From Cryptomeria japonica (lineage: Eukaryota > Streptophyta > Pinopsida > Cupressales > Cupressaceae): 64,000 nt of DNA. Within the stretch, counting starts at the first letter, position 1; every line of letters begins with the position of its first letter. Below the pieces are notes generated by a model. That model was given only the letters and a program-made list of their open reading frames with translations. It made no database searches and was not told the origin of the DNA. The DNA lies in assembly GCF_030272615.1 (NCBI RefSeq), contig NC_081409.1, positions 650,290,468-650,354,467 on the forward strand, in the 5' to 3' direction. Positions 11,228-22,133 of the stretch are shown here, piece after piece. The position numbers and the translations under genes were made by a program.

Positions 11228-12454
11228 TTGCAGATAGCTGGCTTTGAGGGTGCTCCTTTCCGACTTTCGCGATACCCAACTAACAAAATAGTTCTCCTGG
11301 AAGTCGCAAGGCAGTCACATCCGGCAAACAGTTTACTCAGAGATAGGAAGCAGTCTGGATTCGCCTGTCCTATGATTATAGGTAACGTTGATGTCCATCT
11401 AAAGAACCTAGCCCAGGCAAAGGAATCCTTTGTAGAACTAGCCTCCTACGGCCTACAAGAGCACTTTCCAAGGAAATGCTTTGATCACAACAATCTGGCA
11501 AAGAGAGCCTATGGAAGGCGATACAGAGAAAAGGAATCAGTTGAAGATTATTGGAAGAACTTCTCTAATGACTATGAGGTCCGACGATGCAAGTATTCAA
11601 GGCTGAGTGTGCAGCAAATGCGACTCTATGAATACCGTCGGGTCCCAGATCAACAAGCAGATTCAGGAAATTGCCTACAAGTCCAGGAATTTGAGGGAGT
11701 AAGACACCTTTTGCCAGGCATCAATTGGTCGCAGGATCCAATCACTGATTTTGAGGCGATTATGGCAGCCCCGAGAAGATACACTGACCAGTGGTTGCAC
11801 CAGCAAATTGAGCGACTGATTCATGAGGGAGTCCAATTCACCTACCAAATGATGGGTAGCCTTGATTCTCAGTCCTCTGAAGATGAGGGAACATCCAGTG
11901 CACCAAAGGAAAAGGTTGAAAATCCAGAAAAAAGGAAGAAGGCTAAAGCCAGCAAAGGAACTCGGACATCTAAAAGAACAAGAAGGGAAAAGATCCCTAT
12001 TAGGAGACCAAAAGTCACTTCATCATCAAAAGTCCCCAGTTCGTTTCATGATGTAGTTGAACTAGATTATATACCTGCTCCACCTTCCCAGAGCGATATC
12101 GAGGCGTTCGGAGCTAATGATCCTCCTAAACAAGACAAGCTAGATATTGAGGTAAGAGCCATTGAACACGCCAAACCTAATAATCAAGTGGAGGAAGAAG
12201 AGATTCCATCCATTCAAGGGCTGGAGATGCATGAACCCACCAAGCAGAGCCGCCATGAATTGCAGTTGCATAATACTACCAAGGATGATTCCACTGTTGA
12301 AGGAGAGCAAATGACAAATGAGACCCGTGAGCCTGAAAGGACAAAAGAGCAACCATCACATGAAAATACTAGACAGTTGTTCAGTGAAGTGGGAGAGAAT
12401 TCAGCTGCGAGCAAGGAACTTGACACTTCCTCCACTCCTCCATTAACCGAGTAG
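11228..12454 (+). CDS. Unrecognised 408-codon ORF inside element C
   Basis: This is the longest uninterrupted frame in the window. The N-terminal half (about residues 1-210) looks globular, with several Trp and aromatic residues (VEDYWKNFSNDYEV, YTDQWLHQQIERLIHEG). Residues from about 215 to the end are low-complexity, acidic and Ser-, Glu- and Lys-rich, with a basic patch around 235-265 that could be a nuclear localisation signal. No zinc knuckle, protease, reverse transcriptase or transposase motif is visible. The first ATG is at 11228, just after TTGCAG, so an upstream exon is possible. The stop at 12452-12454 is followed by more coding-like sequence, so the original protein was probably longer. 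I cannot assign a function. A gag-like or an LTR-encoded accessory protein are both possible. Confidence 0.6.
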   Translation: MQIAGFEGAPFRLSRYPTNKIVLLEVARQSHPANSLLRDRKQSGFACPMIIGNVDVHLKNLAQAKESFVELASYGLQEHFPRKCFDHNNLAKRAYGRRYREKESVEDYWKNFSNDYEVRRCKYSRLSVQQMRLYEYRRVPDQQADSGNCLQVQEFEGVRHLLPGINWSQDPITDFEAIMAAPRRYTDQWLHQQIERLIHEGVQFTYQMMGSLDSQSSEDEGTSSAPKEKVENPEKRKKAKASKGTRTSKRTRREKIPIRRPKVTSSSKVPSSFHDVVELDYIPAPPSQSDIEAFGANDPPKQDKLDIEVRAIEHAKPNNQVEEEEIPSIQGLEMHEPTKQSRHELQLHNTTKDDSTVEGEQMTNETREPERTKEQPSHENTRQLFSEVGENSAASKELDTSSTPPLTE

Positions 12455-12819
12455 CTGCAAATATGCAATGAGCCGGCTAAAAACATTAAAGAACAGAGTG
12501 CCAATTTAACCATTGCATCAGCCCAGACTGTACCTCAAGATTGGTTAATTGCTTGAGCTCAGCATAAGGCAGCCACCAAGCCACCCATTGACTTGGAAGA
12601 TATCTTCTCATGCATAGACCAAGCCAAGGCCAAGAGAAAGAAAAAGATAAGGCGTATTCCAGGATAACCCATGATGAGCAAAGGAACCGTACCCTTCATA
12701 TCGCCTCCCCGCTTGTCGATAAGCTAGCATATCTAATTACACTAGTTGATTATAGCATTACGACCGTCCCCATCGGACGAGCCACAAAGGAGTAGGAAAG
12801 GGAAGAATTCAAAGACTCC
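12455..12819 (+). pseudogene. Broken link between the two ORFs of element C
   Basis: After the 408-codon frame the sequence stays protein-like with stops and frame changes: PPIDLEDIFSCIDQAKAKRK is readable near 12580-12640, then LAYLITLVDYSITTVP at about 12725-12775, ended by a TAG at 12793 just before the next ORF. The simplest view is a single long protein of at least 640 codons that has acquired stops. Confidence 0.5.
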
Positions 12820-13152
12820 ATGCAAAATATGCTCAGACAACTCGAAGAGATAATAGCTAAAAAGGACATGTATCAAGTTCATGCTGAACAGGCCGAGGGA
12901 TACATTGATCAACTCCCCAGACCATTGCATAATGCTTCTGAATCCCACATTCCCCCTACAGCATTGGCACAAAGGACCACCATAGAATTTGAAGGAGTAC
13001 GAGATACTACCAAGGCCGTCAAAGAGTGGATGCGAGGCATTAAAGAAAGAGGAGACCAAATCTTCAAGGATCTACACGAAATGGCCCTCCATAGGGAAGC
13101 AATTATTATCAAAATGTGTAAGCTAAAGAAAGAATGCTATAACACTCATTAG
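12820..13152 (+). CDS. Unrecognised 110-codon ORF, likely C-terminal part of the element C protein
   Basis: It is in the same frame as the short open stretch 12610-12795, separated by one TAG, so it was probably once continuous with it. The product is highly charged and helical, with heptad-like spacing (MLRQLEEIIAKKDMYQVHAE at the start), consistent with a coiled coil. Coding-like but stop-containing sequence continues to about 13760. No known domain is visible. Confidence 0.5.
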   Translation: MQNMLRQLEEIIAKKDMYQVHAEQAEGYIDQLPRPLHNASESHIPPTALAQRTTIEFEGVRDTTKAVKEWMRGIKERGDQIFKDLHEMALHREAIIIKMCKLKKECYNTH

Positions 13153-14041
13153 GCGATTGCCAGGGCATTGCCCCTTATTAGGGCTCTATTTTGGACCTCC
13201 TCTCAGATCCCTGCTATTGATACTATCCTAAATCCTTATAGTGTCAATACCTTCAAAGAGTAGTATTGGACCCTCAGCATGAAGGACGACATGAGGGATA
13301 ATATCAATAAGATGCATGATAAGTGCAATGACACTATCAAATGTGAAGGATCTTGGTGAAAGCATCCTCAAATCCATGGTTCCCGGTTGGAAAAATAGTA
13401 TGGAGGATAGTGAAGTACAACCATAATGGGAGGACAAGGTTAATCCCAGGGTCACTTACTCCGTAGAGGATCTAGATTTTGCTGTTGGGCTTCAAGCAGA
13501 CATATCATGTTTTTAAAATCATAAGTCATACTGGAGAGAGGAGCTGGAGAATTTGGATAGCCCCCTACAGGGTATCCATTACGAAATGTTCAATCCACCT
13601 ATGTCACCAACAATCGAATTATTCAAGTTATGCCTGAGATTTTAGGACTACGTTCGAGTAGAGCGTGCAATCGATCGAGATATCTGGGAAGAGTACCTGC
13701 ATGACGAGGTCGAGTTTATCACTGAGGAATCTAGAGCCGGAAAAGAGAAACTGCTTTCCTAAAGTGTTTTTTTCTTTTAAATTTGAAAAAGTCACTTTTT
13801 GGCCAAAATTCATATTTGACTACCAGGTCAACTGTAAACTTTAAAACTTTGTGCATGGGCACTTTTTGAATTATTATGGGTAGCTTTTATTTAATTACCT
13901 TTTTAGGTAGTTATTGCTCCCCTTTTTGGGTAGTTGCTGATATTTGCCCTCCATTTATGGGTATGGGTACCTTTTTGTAAGGATGAATCTGGGCCACTTG
14001 TTTAAGTTTAGATCTTGGCCATTCATCTATTTTTGGAAGCC
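13153..14041 (+). other. Decayed ORF tail and probable U3 promoter region of element C
   Basis: Protein-like words continue to about 13750 with many stops. From 13760 the sequence turns T-rich with repeated GGGTAG.T and GGTA words up to the TATA-like box. No separate gene is supported. Confidence 0.45.
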
Positions 14042-14050
14042 TATTTAAAG
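14042..14050 (+). promoter_or_regulatory. TATA-like box of the element C LTR
   Basis: TATTTAAAG followed by GGG, about 855 bp before the CA terminus. The related unit at 27938-31696 has TATAAAAC at 30824 about 870 bp before its end, a matching position that supports both as LTR promoters. Confidence 0.45.
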
Positions 14051-14897
14051 GGGATTGGTTTTCCCTCATTTTATAAGAAGTTCATGGATTGTTGTTGAAG
14101 CTCTAGCAAAAATTACACAAGATTTAAAGGAAACTTGAGACTATTTCTATTTCATTGTGAGTGCATGGTCTCCTCCTTCAATATTTGAATTATTCTGTTA
14201 TGTTTCTTTCTTTTCTCTATAGCATTTTCTAGATAAACATCTGATAGAATCCTCGTTGTTCATACCATTAGGGACTGACTGACTGTCATTCCTCCTGCAT
14301 GGTTAATCTGAACCCTCTCACGTGCTTAGTTCGGTTATTGTACACTTAGTGAATTAATATAAAAGTTTTGAATCTACGTTTCATAGCATGAAAACTCTAT
14401 TTTCCTCGAAGAACACACTAGATTCATACAAATATTGTACTTAAATAGCTGATAGTGTTTAGTGTGGTTATTTGGAGGTGTCTGTTTGCTTTTCTTGAAT
14501 ATGCTATCTTAGTTAAATAATTAGATTTCCTGTATCTCTTTTCCCTATCCCTCTTTTTCCCCTTTTTTTACTAAGAAGAATCCACAATCCAACTGAAATA
14601 GTATCATCTAACTGAAACCAATCGATAATGAGACAGTCAGAATTTTGGGGAACTCATCCAGCAATTGTCCATTTCACCGTAAGTCTCCTTGTGTTTCCAA
14701 CAAACACATCAAACCAAAGAGTAATCCCATAGTCAAGAAATGACAATCAAAACCTTGAGGTTATGCCCTTTGATCAAACGCAAAAACAACATTAGGGATT
14801 TTTGTATCTCAAGAGAGGATAGGATACTCATAGAGTATATTCTATTCTACGTTGGCCGGATGGAGTTTGCAGCGATGCGACTTTAGACACGTCAACA

Positions 14898-14902
14898 CCC
14901 TC
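14898..14902. repeat. Target-site duplication CCCTC, right copy, element C
   Basis: Perfect copy of 9348-9352, directly after CAACA. Confidence 0.85.
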
Positions 14903-15075
14903 TCGCTATTTAAGGATGAGGTTCTGCACTCTTTCCAAACATTCAAACTGTCGTTTCTAAAATCCTCATTCAAAAAGGATAGGAATCTCTAAGCACTCCA
15001 CTCCTATTGGGCATTCCCTTCCTGTAAGATCTTATGTCCCTATCATCATTCTTGAACCTCCTTCACCTTTTGTAC

Positions 15076-18000
15076 TCATCTTGGATTCACTAATAGTCCT
15101 ACCCACGTCTCAAGATTCTCCGATATGATAGAGTTTACAACTTGGTCTACTGCATATTTGGACTGGAAATCTTCTTTTGTGTTTGCCTCCCTAAAAACAT
15201 GTCTTATATCGTACTTGTTCAAATCTTCCAAAATCTCTTTGATGCCTTCTGTCTATATTTTCATCTTCTAGTTGGGTGTTGTACTTGAGGAGATTGGACA
15301 CACTATGTTTAGTGAGTCACCTTCTATCTCTAGATTCAGAAGTCCTTTCTTCTTACACAATATCACTCTTTTGAACAGGGCAGGGAAGTCAGCCTTATTA
15401 TTAGTGTCGATCTACAGTTTGACAGAGCCTCCTCATAACATTTGCCCTTAATCATTTCTAATGATAAAACCTACACTCAAAGGGCCTGGGTTCTCTCTCG
15501 AAGCACTGTAAAAATTCAATTTGAGGCATCATCTCGGGGGCAATCTCCACCACGCCTCTACTCTTGTCTCTTTGTTTTGAGAAGATATAATTTTTGGTAC
15601 TCTAAGATATTGCCATTCCTTAGTCATTCGATCGTTGCAAGCCAAGAAGTTGCTATGTGATGTGGATGCCACATAAGCATTTAGGTGTTTGTTGATAGTT
15701 ACCTCAACCCTCTGAATAATTCTATTTATATTGTTTCCCTTCTCATTAAAGATTCGATTGTATCTCTCCTTCCATAAGGTCCAAACAATTGATGCAGGAC
15801 TCACAATCGAAAGTCCCTCCCAAACAAACCCTTTCGACAACATTGGCCAAGGCAAGGATATGTCTTTCAATTATTTGGCATAGCATCATAGTATCCTAGC
15901 TTTCTTCTCACATGGAGCCAACATTCTTGTGCAACTTCGTACTATACAAATAAATGATCAAGTGTTTCCTCCCGATTTTAGTACATCACACATGCGAATG
16001 ATCCTACAAATACCATCTTCATCAACCCGTCCTCTGTAAGAACCCTGTTCTAAACTGTCAACCATGTAAAAGTGTCTACTTTGGGGAGTATACAAGGGTA
16101 CCAACACAGCACTTTCCTCCACTCACATTGCTCTCTATCCTTCCTTAGGACTTCATATCCTAATTTTTGAGTATAATTGCTATATTTGATAGCACACCAA
16201 AAAACCTCATCTGATCCCTCGTAAACTAAAATCGACCTATTGTCTAGCTCTATTTTAAGTATTTTTTGGTCTCATCATCCAATACATCCCTGTACTTTAT
16301 CATTCCAAACTCTATATAAATTTCTAAATAATCTCTAAATTTTACTCCCATGATTGGAACCAAAAAATTTCTTGCTCTTTCCATCCCTGGAATACTCTTG
16401 TTTTATATTTGTTCTAAGAATCCATCCAAAAATCTTCCTTACTCCCATCTTTGATTCTCCAAGACAAGTGATTTGTTATTACTTCCCTATTTTTTATTAT
16501 GAAATTCCATACCACTGATCCATGAGGGGGATTTAACAATTGTTAGAATGCGATCTACTTCATCCACATCCAAATATTTATGTTGTAAAAGCTGACTCGA
16601 AAGTGTGTCTGGCTCCTAATACATACACCAAATTAATTTTGCTATCAAATCTTTGTTCTACATTCTTAAATCTTTAACTCCCGCTCCTCCTACCCATTTT
16701 TGTTTCTTAACAATACCCCACACCAAAAGAGGAATTTTGTGATTGTCATTGACACCATCCCATAGAAAATTGCTTAACCTTTTTGAGATGTCTTGTGCGG
16801 ATTTTCTTGTCATTTATAATATGACATCATATAAATTGGTATAGCACTTAAAACTATTTTCACCATTGTCAGCCACCCAACCAATGTCAACAATCTTCCT
16901 TTCCAACATTTTCTTTTCTTTTCACACTTGCCAATCATTTCTTTTCAAAGATTGTTTTTTACCACCCCAAGGAACAAAGGAACTCCTAACTATGTTGTTG
17001 GAAAGACTTCTCCTCCAAACCCGGTGATGCAGATAATCCTCCTTTGTGCTGCCAATGTTGTATTGTTGAATTTTTTTTTTGACTTGTCCTTGTTAATTTC
17101 CTATCCCGACACCCTGCAGTGTTTGTCTAGAAGCTCTTTGATCATTGTTGCTTCATCAAACAAAGCTTTTCCATATAGAATTACGTCGTCTGTAAATAAC
17201 TGATGAGTAAAAGATAACATTGTTTGGACTATATTGACCCCTATCCACTGCTCCAATCTTCTCAAAGCAAAAATTTACCTGCTCAATGCATTAGCCATAA
17301 TGATAAAAAGAAAGGGTGATAAAGGATGGCCTTATTTGATGCCCCATCCTCCTACAAAAAACTGCATGGAGAGCCATTTATTAAGACCAAATATCTTGGG
17401 TTCAACATACAACCAAACACCTATTTCATCTATTTTTCACCAAACCCATATCTCTTTATCGCCAACATTAAGAATCTCTATTGGATGTGGTCATACGCTT
17501 CTTAATATCCAACTTCAGGATCATACTTCTTGAATTATCCTTTTTGATGGAATGTAGTACCTCGTGCACTATGATTATTCCATCTATTATATTTCTATTT
17601 GGGATAAAGCCACTCTCTTCTAAAGATATAATCTTCGGGAGAATCTTTTTCAATCTATTTTCCATGACTTTTGCAACAATCTTACAAATTGTGTTACATA
17701 AAGAAATAGGGCAAAAGTCAAAAGAATGTATGTACCTCTTTCTTCTTGGGATGAGAATAATGTTGGTGTTGTTTAATTCCTTAAAAAATACACCTTTCTT
17801 CCTTGATTCTTCAACCACGACCAAGATGTCCTTCCCCATACACTCCCAATATTTCTACAAAACTAAAGAGGTAAATCCATCCAATTCTAGATCCTTATCA
17901 TGATTCAATTGGAATGTAGCAGCTTTAACTTCCTCCAAACTTGCATGAGACATTAACGTTTGATTGTCCTCATCAGAGACCAAACATGGTACTACATCTA

Positions 18001-19506
18001 AAAAATCATTATCAATCCAATTTGCCTACTCTTCTCCCGCTAGTAGCCTCTTAAAAAAATTAATCCTCCTTGTTCTATATCCTCTTCTTTTGTTAATATC
18101 TTGCCATCATCCTAGATGATTTATGTGATCTTATTCAAACATCTCTTCATTTTTATAGAATTATGAAAAAACTTTGTGCTTCAATCTCCTTCCCTAAGCC
18201 ACATCTCTCTGGATTTGGCTTTCCAATAACATTCTTCTTTGGCAAGAATTTCCTCATATTCTTTCAATAGAGACTTTTCTTTATGAAAATCTTCCTGTGA
18301 CATTCCATGCTCTATGAAAAAATCGCTTAAAACTTACCATTCATTAAATATTCTATTCTTTTCGTCAAAGATATTTTTGAAAACTTCGACATTCCACCTT
18401 TTCAGTTTCTCTTTTAAGAGTTTCAGTCTCTTACAAAATGTGAATATTCTCCTACCTTCTATTTGTCTTGATTCCTCCCACCATCCTACGATTATTTCTG
18501 TCAAATTTGACCATCAAAACCATATCTTTTCGAATTTTAATTGACTTCTTATGGCCCACGTTTCTTCAACATTATTTAATCCTAGGGGGTAGTAGTCCGA
18601 AATTGGAATCGGTTTGATTAAAGCATTTGGAGAGATGGGCATTTCTAACCATTCTTCAGAAATAAAGAAACAATATCATCTCTCTGCTATGTTAAAACAC
18701 CCTAGTCTTCGATTCATCCATGTGCATTTGCCATTGCTTGCCACAACATCCACAAATCCTGTATTTTTATCAAATCGTTGAAGTCCACCAGCACTTAGGC
18801 CATTCGCCCCAAACCTCTTATCTTATTGCCCAGGTGGAGTATAGGATTAAAATCTCCTACCAAAATGGCTTTGCTTTGCTAGTTTTGAAGATCCATCCTT
18901 AAAGTCGCCCAAACTTCCTTTTTGTCATGAGTTTTGTTTGGGCCATATATATTATAGAGAAAGAAAGTTAAATCAGACAAATGGCTTTTCACTACACATT
19001 TAATCCTATTTTTGTTTGAGGACAAGATCGTAACACAAACTTCATTTGACTTCCACATTACACATAATCATAGAAACAAGACTCGAACTCGGCGCGGGCT
19101 CAGCAAGACTGACCCGACTCAGGACTCGGCAAAAAAAGGGGCAAAAATATCGGCAAAACTCAACAAGACAAGGCAAAATACTAGTTTCTAGTGAGTCTCA
19201 CCTAAAGAAAGTCCATGGAGAGTCCCGAATTCCTAAGACTCGGCTAGGGTCACTCAGCTCGGGACTCGCCAGGACTCCTCACGAGTCCTAGAACTATGCA
19301 AATAATTTTCCTGAGGATCCCTCTGCTTCATGAACATAACTGCCCCATCCATAATAGTATTTTCAAAAAGTCTTTGTATTTTCCTTTGTTAAATTTGTTT
19401 CCTACATTAGAATATTATCGATAAATTGGCTGTTAAGTTGGCGCTTGATCATACGCCTCTTGGTAGTGGCATAAATGCCCCTAACATTCTATGTGAGGAC
19501 CTTCAT
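15076..19506 (-). pseudogene. LINE L1 ORF2 (endonuclease, reverse transcriptase, RNase H)
   Basis: The start ATG is at 19504-19506 and begins MKVLT, then a TAG where Trp is expected in the conserved WNVRG. The endonuclease motif GDFN is encoded at 18846-18857. A typical linker (WLREGD, TKFFHNS) follows near 18200. Reverse transcriptase motifs include ISLCNTICKIVAKVMENRLK and ESGFIPNRNIIDGI in the open piece 17468-17839, and the catalytic box LFTDD at about 17185-17199, where the usual FADD has Thr for Ala. The part 15529-15870 is the Trp-rich region after the reverse transcriptase (IVWTLWKERYNRIFNEK). The last 160 codons match RNase H (IEGDSLNIV, REANTKEDF), ending at a TGA at 15076-15078. 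At about 1,400 codons the length is normal for the family. There are many stops and shifts plus a 226-bp insertion in the endonuclease. Confidence 0.85.
19070..19295. mobile_element. Small ACTCG-rich insertion in the LINE endonuclease
   Basis: About 226 bp of GC-rich sequence full of ACTCG and CGAGT words (GACTCGGC, GGACTCGCC, CACGAGTCC) interrupts the endonuclease frame: coding-like sequence stops at about 19300 and resumes at 19070 in the right order. Imperfect direct repeats flank it (ATTACACATAAT at 19058-19069 and ATGCAAATAAT at 19296-19306, best seen on the minus strand as ATTATgTG/ATTATtTG), consistent with a target-site duplication. No A or B box is clear. It has the size of a SINE or MITE but I do not recognise the family. 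Confidence 0.5.
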
Positions 19507-19677
19507 TGCCCTCCAAGGGAGGGTTTGCCTCCCTGGATCTCAATAAGTTTTGATAAAGGATTGATCTTGTAGAAGACAGTACTGCGCTCTCTTTTTCCTA
19601 TTCGTCTTCCTTCCTACTCTTGGTTTGGAAGGCTCTAAGCCCTTGATTTGTGCTAGAGACTGACTAATCATTCTAGG

Positions 19678-20121
19678 TTATATTATATATAGCTCTCCCT
19701 CACTCTCTTCCCTGTCTTGTTCCAACACAAGTTTATCTTCCTTCGTATCCGTACAAATTACTCTGTCTTCTTTATCACACTCCCTTAGTGATGACTTTCC
19801 TTTCACCTTTACACTGATTAAACAATGATATTCTATTAATAGTGTTTCCCCATCATTTTTCTGCATATCTTTTAATTCTATATTTTCTTCCTCCGATTCT
19901 TCCTCCATTTTCTGTTCTTCCTTGTCTAAAATTTATCCAAAGCAATCCGACAATCTACTTCGAAATGATTTCTTCTATGACACCTTATACAAAAAAAAAT
20001 ATTCCTCAATCTCAATCGATTGATTCCACACCCCTACTCTTGACCTTAACTTGATTAAATTTGATAATTTATTAATTAAAATAATTTGAATTCTAACATA
20101 ATGAATTGTATCATTCGCCCC
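19678..20121 (-). pseudogene. LINE L1 ORF1 C-terminal relic with CCHC zinc knuckle
   Basis: On the minus strand a zinc knuckle CIRCHRRNHFEVDC (C-x2-C-x4-H-x4-C) is encoded at 19950-19991, preceded by diverged sequence that runs to the copia A boundary at 20121. Downstream, after a frameshift, an acidic 76-codon open stretch (19908-19678) fits the variable tail of ORF1. ORF1 binds the LINE RNA. Its N-terminal part should lie beyond copia A, but only 24 bp remain between A and copia B, so it is lost or displaced. Confidence 0.65.
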
Positions 20122-20126
20122 CATAT
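20122..20126. repeat. Target-site duplication CATAT, left copy, copia A
   Basis: CATAT directly precedes the LTR start TGTAATG. The same five bases follow the other LTR at 38268-38272. Confidence 0.85.
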
Positions 20127-20167
20127 TGTAATGAAGTTAAGTAGTGGAACAACTTCCTACACTAACC
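20127..20167 (-). repeat. Copia A 3' LTR, piece 1
   Basis: Matches the start of the intact LTR at 37366 (TGTAAGGAACTTAAGTAGTA) with few differences, to about 20167 where copia D begins. Confidence 0.85.
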
Positions 20168-21915
20168 TTTCTAACAATTTTGCCAATTCTTTGTCTTCCT
20201 TCTCTGCAGCCTCCTTCACATCTGCTCTGCCGGTATGAACACTACGGTTTCTTCTCTCCTACCAGTTGAACACTTCAACCAGGTTCTCCCTCACACTCAC
20301 TCACTTCTCAGATGCTCGTCAAGCACTAGATGGATTTGCTCTTACCTGCAGAAGTATCACATTTCATAGTAGCACAATATTCTTTTATTACAGTAGCTTC
20401 TAAATATGTCTTTTGCCTTCATCTTTATAGACTGATTTCCCGCCAAAAGACCATTTCAAAAAATAGGCGGTTAGGGTTTCTTCACCACCGTCGAGGAAAA
20501 ACCAAATCCAATCATATCATGTCCGATCTGATCTTTCAGACAGCCAATCTGCACAAATTCGCCATTTACGTACCTCCTGGATCCGCCTTCCATCTCTGGT
20601 GATCTACTTGTTATCCTAACAGAAGATCTCTTGGTCAAAACACACAAGATCCATCGTGTTGTTTCCTTTATTGTCTTGATCTCCTCAATCGCTCTTAGTT
20701 GGCTCGTAGTTGTCCTTCACACCTCAAGCCACAAACCCCTGTAACAATCTCCAACATGTCCCGTGATTTGTGGGACCTTTTATTAATGTCGACCAACTCT
20801 ACACCTACCCCGTCGATGTACATTCCATCTTTATCTAATGCCGGTTCGCCACCTCATGCATGTTTGCCATTTCACCCTTTTGTGGTATCATTGTTGGTAT
20901 CCACCTCATCACACTGTTCTGTCAGTTTATGCCTAGTCACCGAATATTCAAACAACTGGTTCCATCTACCAATAATCAAACCCTACTAGCATATGACACC
21001 TTGCCAGTTGTCCTTGTCATGACCTTTCTTAATTTGCCAGTGTAACCCTCAAACCAATCTTCAGATATGACTGACCTATGCATGCACATTCCCATCAAGT
21101 ATCTGCACCTTGTCCATATTAATGATGAGCTTACATACCGATTACCACTCTTGATGACACCATGTCATCAACATTCACAAGACTCCATCTTTAATCAGGT
21201 CAATCTATTTCTAACTGCATCTGCTTAGCCTTACCTTTTCCCTGATCAATTTTCTTTATTCCTCTATCGGTTTGTCAAGGTGACAAACACTTCTCACTTC
21301 CTCTAAACTGGTATCTCAACATGCCTTCTTTGTCGGTCCTGATTTCATGTACTTAAGGCATTCCCTCAATTCACCAGTGGATCCGATGTGAGCCTTCAAG
21401 TACTTGTCTTTACCTTTTCACACTTATGCACACAGTGCATAATAAGAGATAATCTCCACTTATCGGTGGAGTGATACCTTATCTTCTGCATCCTGCAATG
21501 TACTCAAGTGGCTTCCCTTTTTATGTAGCATCTCTTCAAACAGGCACATGAGATTTGATGTGAGCACATTCACTGTGATTCATAGCTTCTCATGATGACT
21601 GCATCTTTATCACAAATACCATCCAAACACCCTGCTCATTGTCAACACTCCATTTACCAGTTGACATACTTTCCTTGTCGAGGATACACTATACCAGTAT
21701 CTGTAACCTTACCATTTCATCCACACAAGACAGGCACCAACTTATGTACCGATGTCTCTAGTGATCACTCTTTCTTATTATACTGGTGTTCTACAGCGCA
21801 AGGTGATATCAAAGATATCACATCATGTATTCCTCCATAACAGTGTTACACAACCATCTCTTCTACCGGTAGTCATCCCATACCGGTTGACATCAATGAC
21901 AACACAATACCAACA
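20168..21915 (-). repeat. Copia D 3' LTR, truncated
   Basis: Aligns with 25720-27410 over its whole length with small indels. It ends ACCAACA at 21915, where the polypurine tract begins. The first 620 bp (in plus coordinates) present in the 5' LTR copy are absent here. An 82-codon frame (21592-21840) and others inside are not supported as genes. Confidence 0.8.
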
Positions 21916-22133
21916 ATATCCCCCTTTGGCATTGATGTCAACACATGTAGTATCTAGCATACTACATAGTCTTTCTCCCCCTTTACTGTGACCCATGGAT
22001 TCACACACATGTAGTATGCAGTATACTACAGAATCCTTCTCCCCCTTTGACAACAATGATAAAGGGTACTGTCAAGATATCATTCCTCCCTATATTTACC
22101 GATCACTGACAGAATTCTTTCTCCCCCTTTGTC
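21916..22133 (-). promoter_or_regulatory. Cluster of four polypurine tracts next to the copia D 3' LTR
   Basis: On the minus strand AAAGGGGGA-type tracts occur at about 21918-21927, 21972-21984, 22035-22047 and 22116-22130. The first directly abuts the LTR and is the plus-strand primer of the element. Two of them lie in a 64-bp tandem duplication starting at about 21938 and 22002 (ACACATGTAGTAT). Multiple tracts of this kind are described for Sireviruses. Confidence 0.7.

Larger units (their letters stand above)
9353..14897 (+). mobile_element. Element C: 5.5 kb giant solo-LTR-like unit carrying ORFs
   Basis: The unit starts TGTTGTGTGTTGC, ends ACACGTCAACA and is flanked by a perfect 5-bp duplication CCCTC, so it behaved as one insertion with LTR-type ends. 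I find no second copy of its start or end inside it, so it does not look like an LTR-internal-LTR element. Both ends align with those of the 27938-31696 unit: TGTTGTG then a C-rich and CTTTTTGG/C stretch at the start, and GTAAGTC.CCTTGTG then CAAGAGAGGATA near the end. A TATA-like TATTTAAAG at 14042 with about 850 bp after it fits an LTR promoter. Inside are a diverged repeat field (9880-10810) and ORFs at 11228-13152. A solo LTR of an element with giant LTRs is the simplest reading. A non-coding element that captured an ORF is the alternative. Confidence 0.65.
14903..20121 (-). mobile_element. L1-type LINE, minus strand, inactive
   Basis: Read on the minus strand the order is ORF1 zinc knuckle (19950-19991), apurinic-type endonuclease (from 19506), reverse transcriptase (about 18000-16850), linker, and RNase H (about 15560-15080), which is the layout of plant L1 elements that gained an archaeal-type RNase H. 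All parts carry stops and frameshifts. The 5' end is cut by copia A at 20122. The 3' end (poly-A side) was not located: coding-like sequence seems to run on past element C to 8870. Confidence 0.85.
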
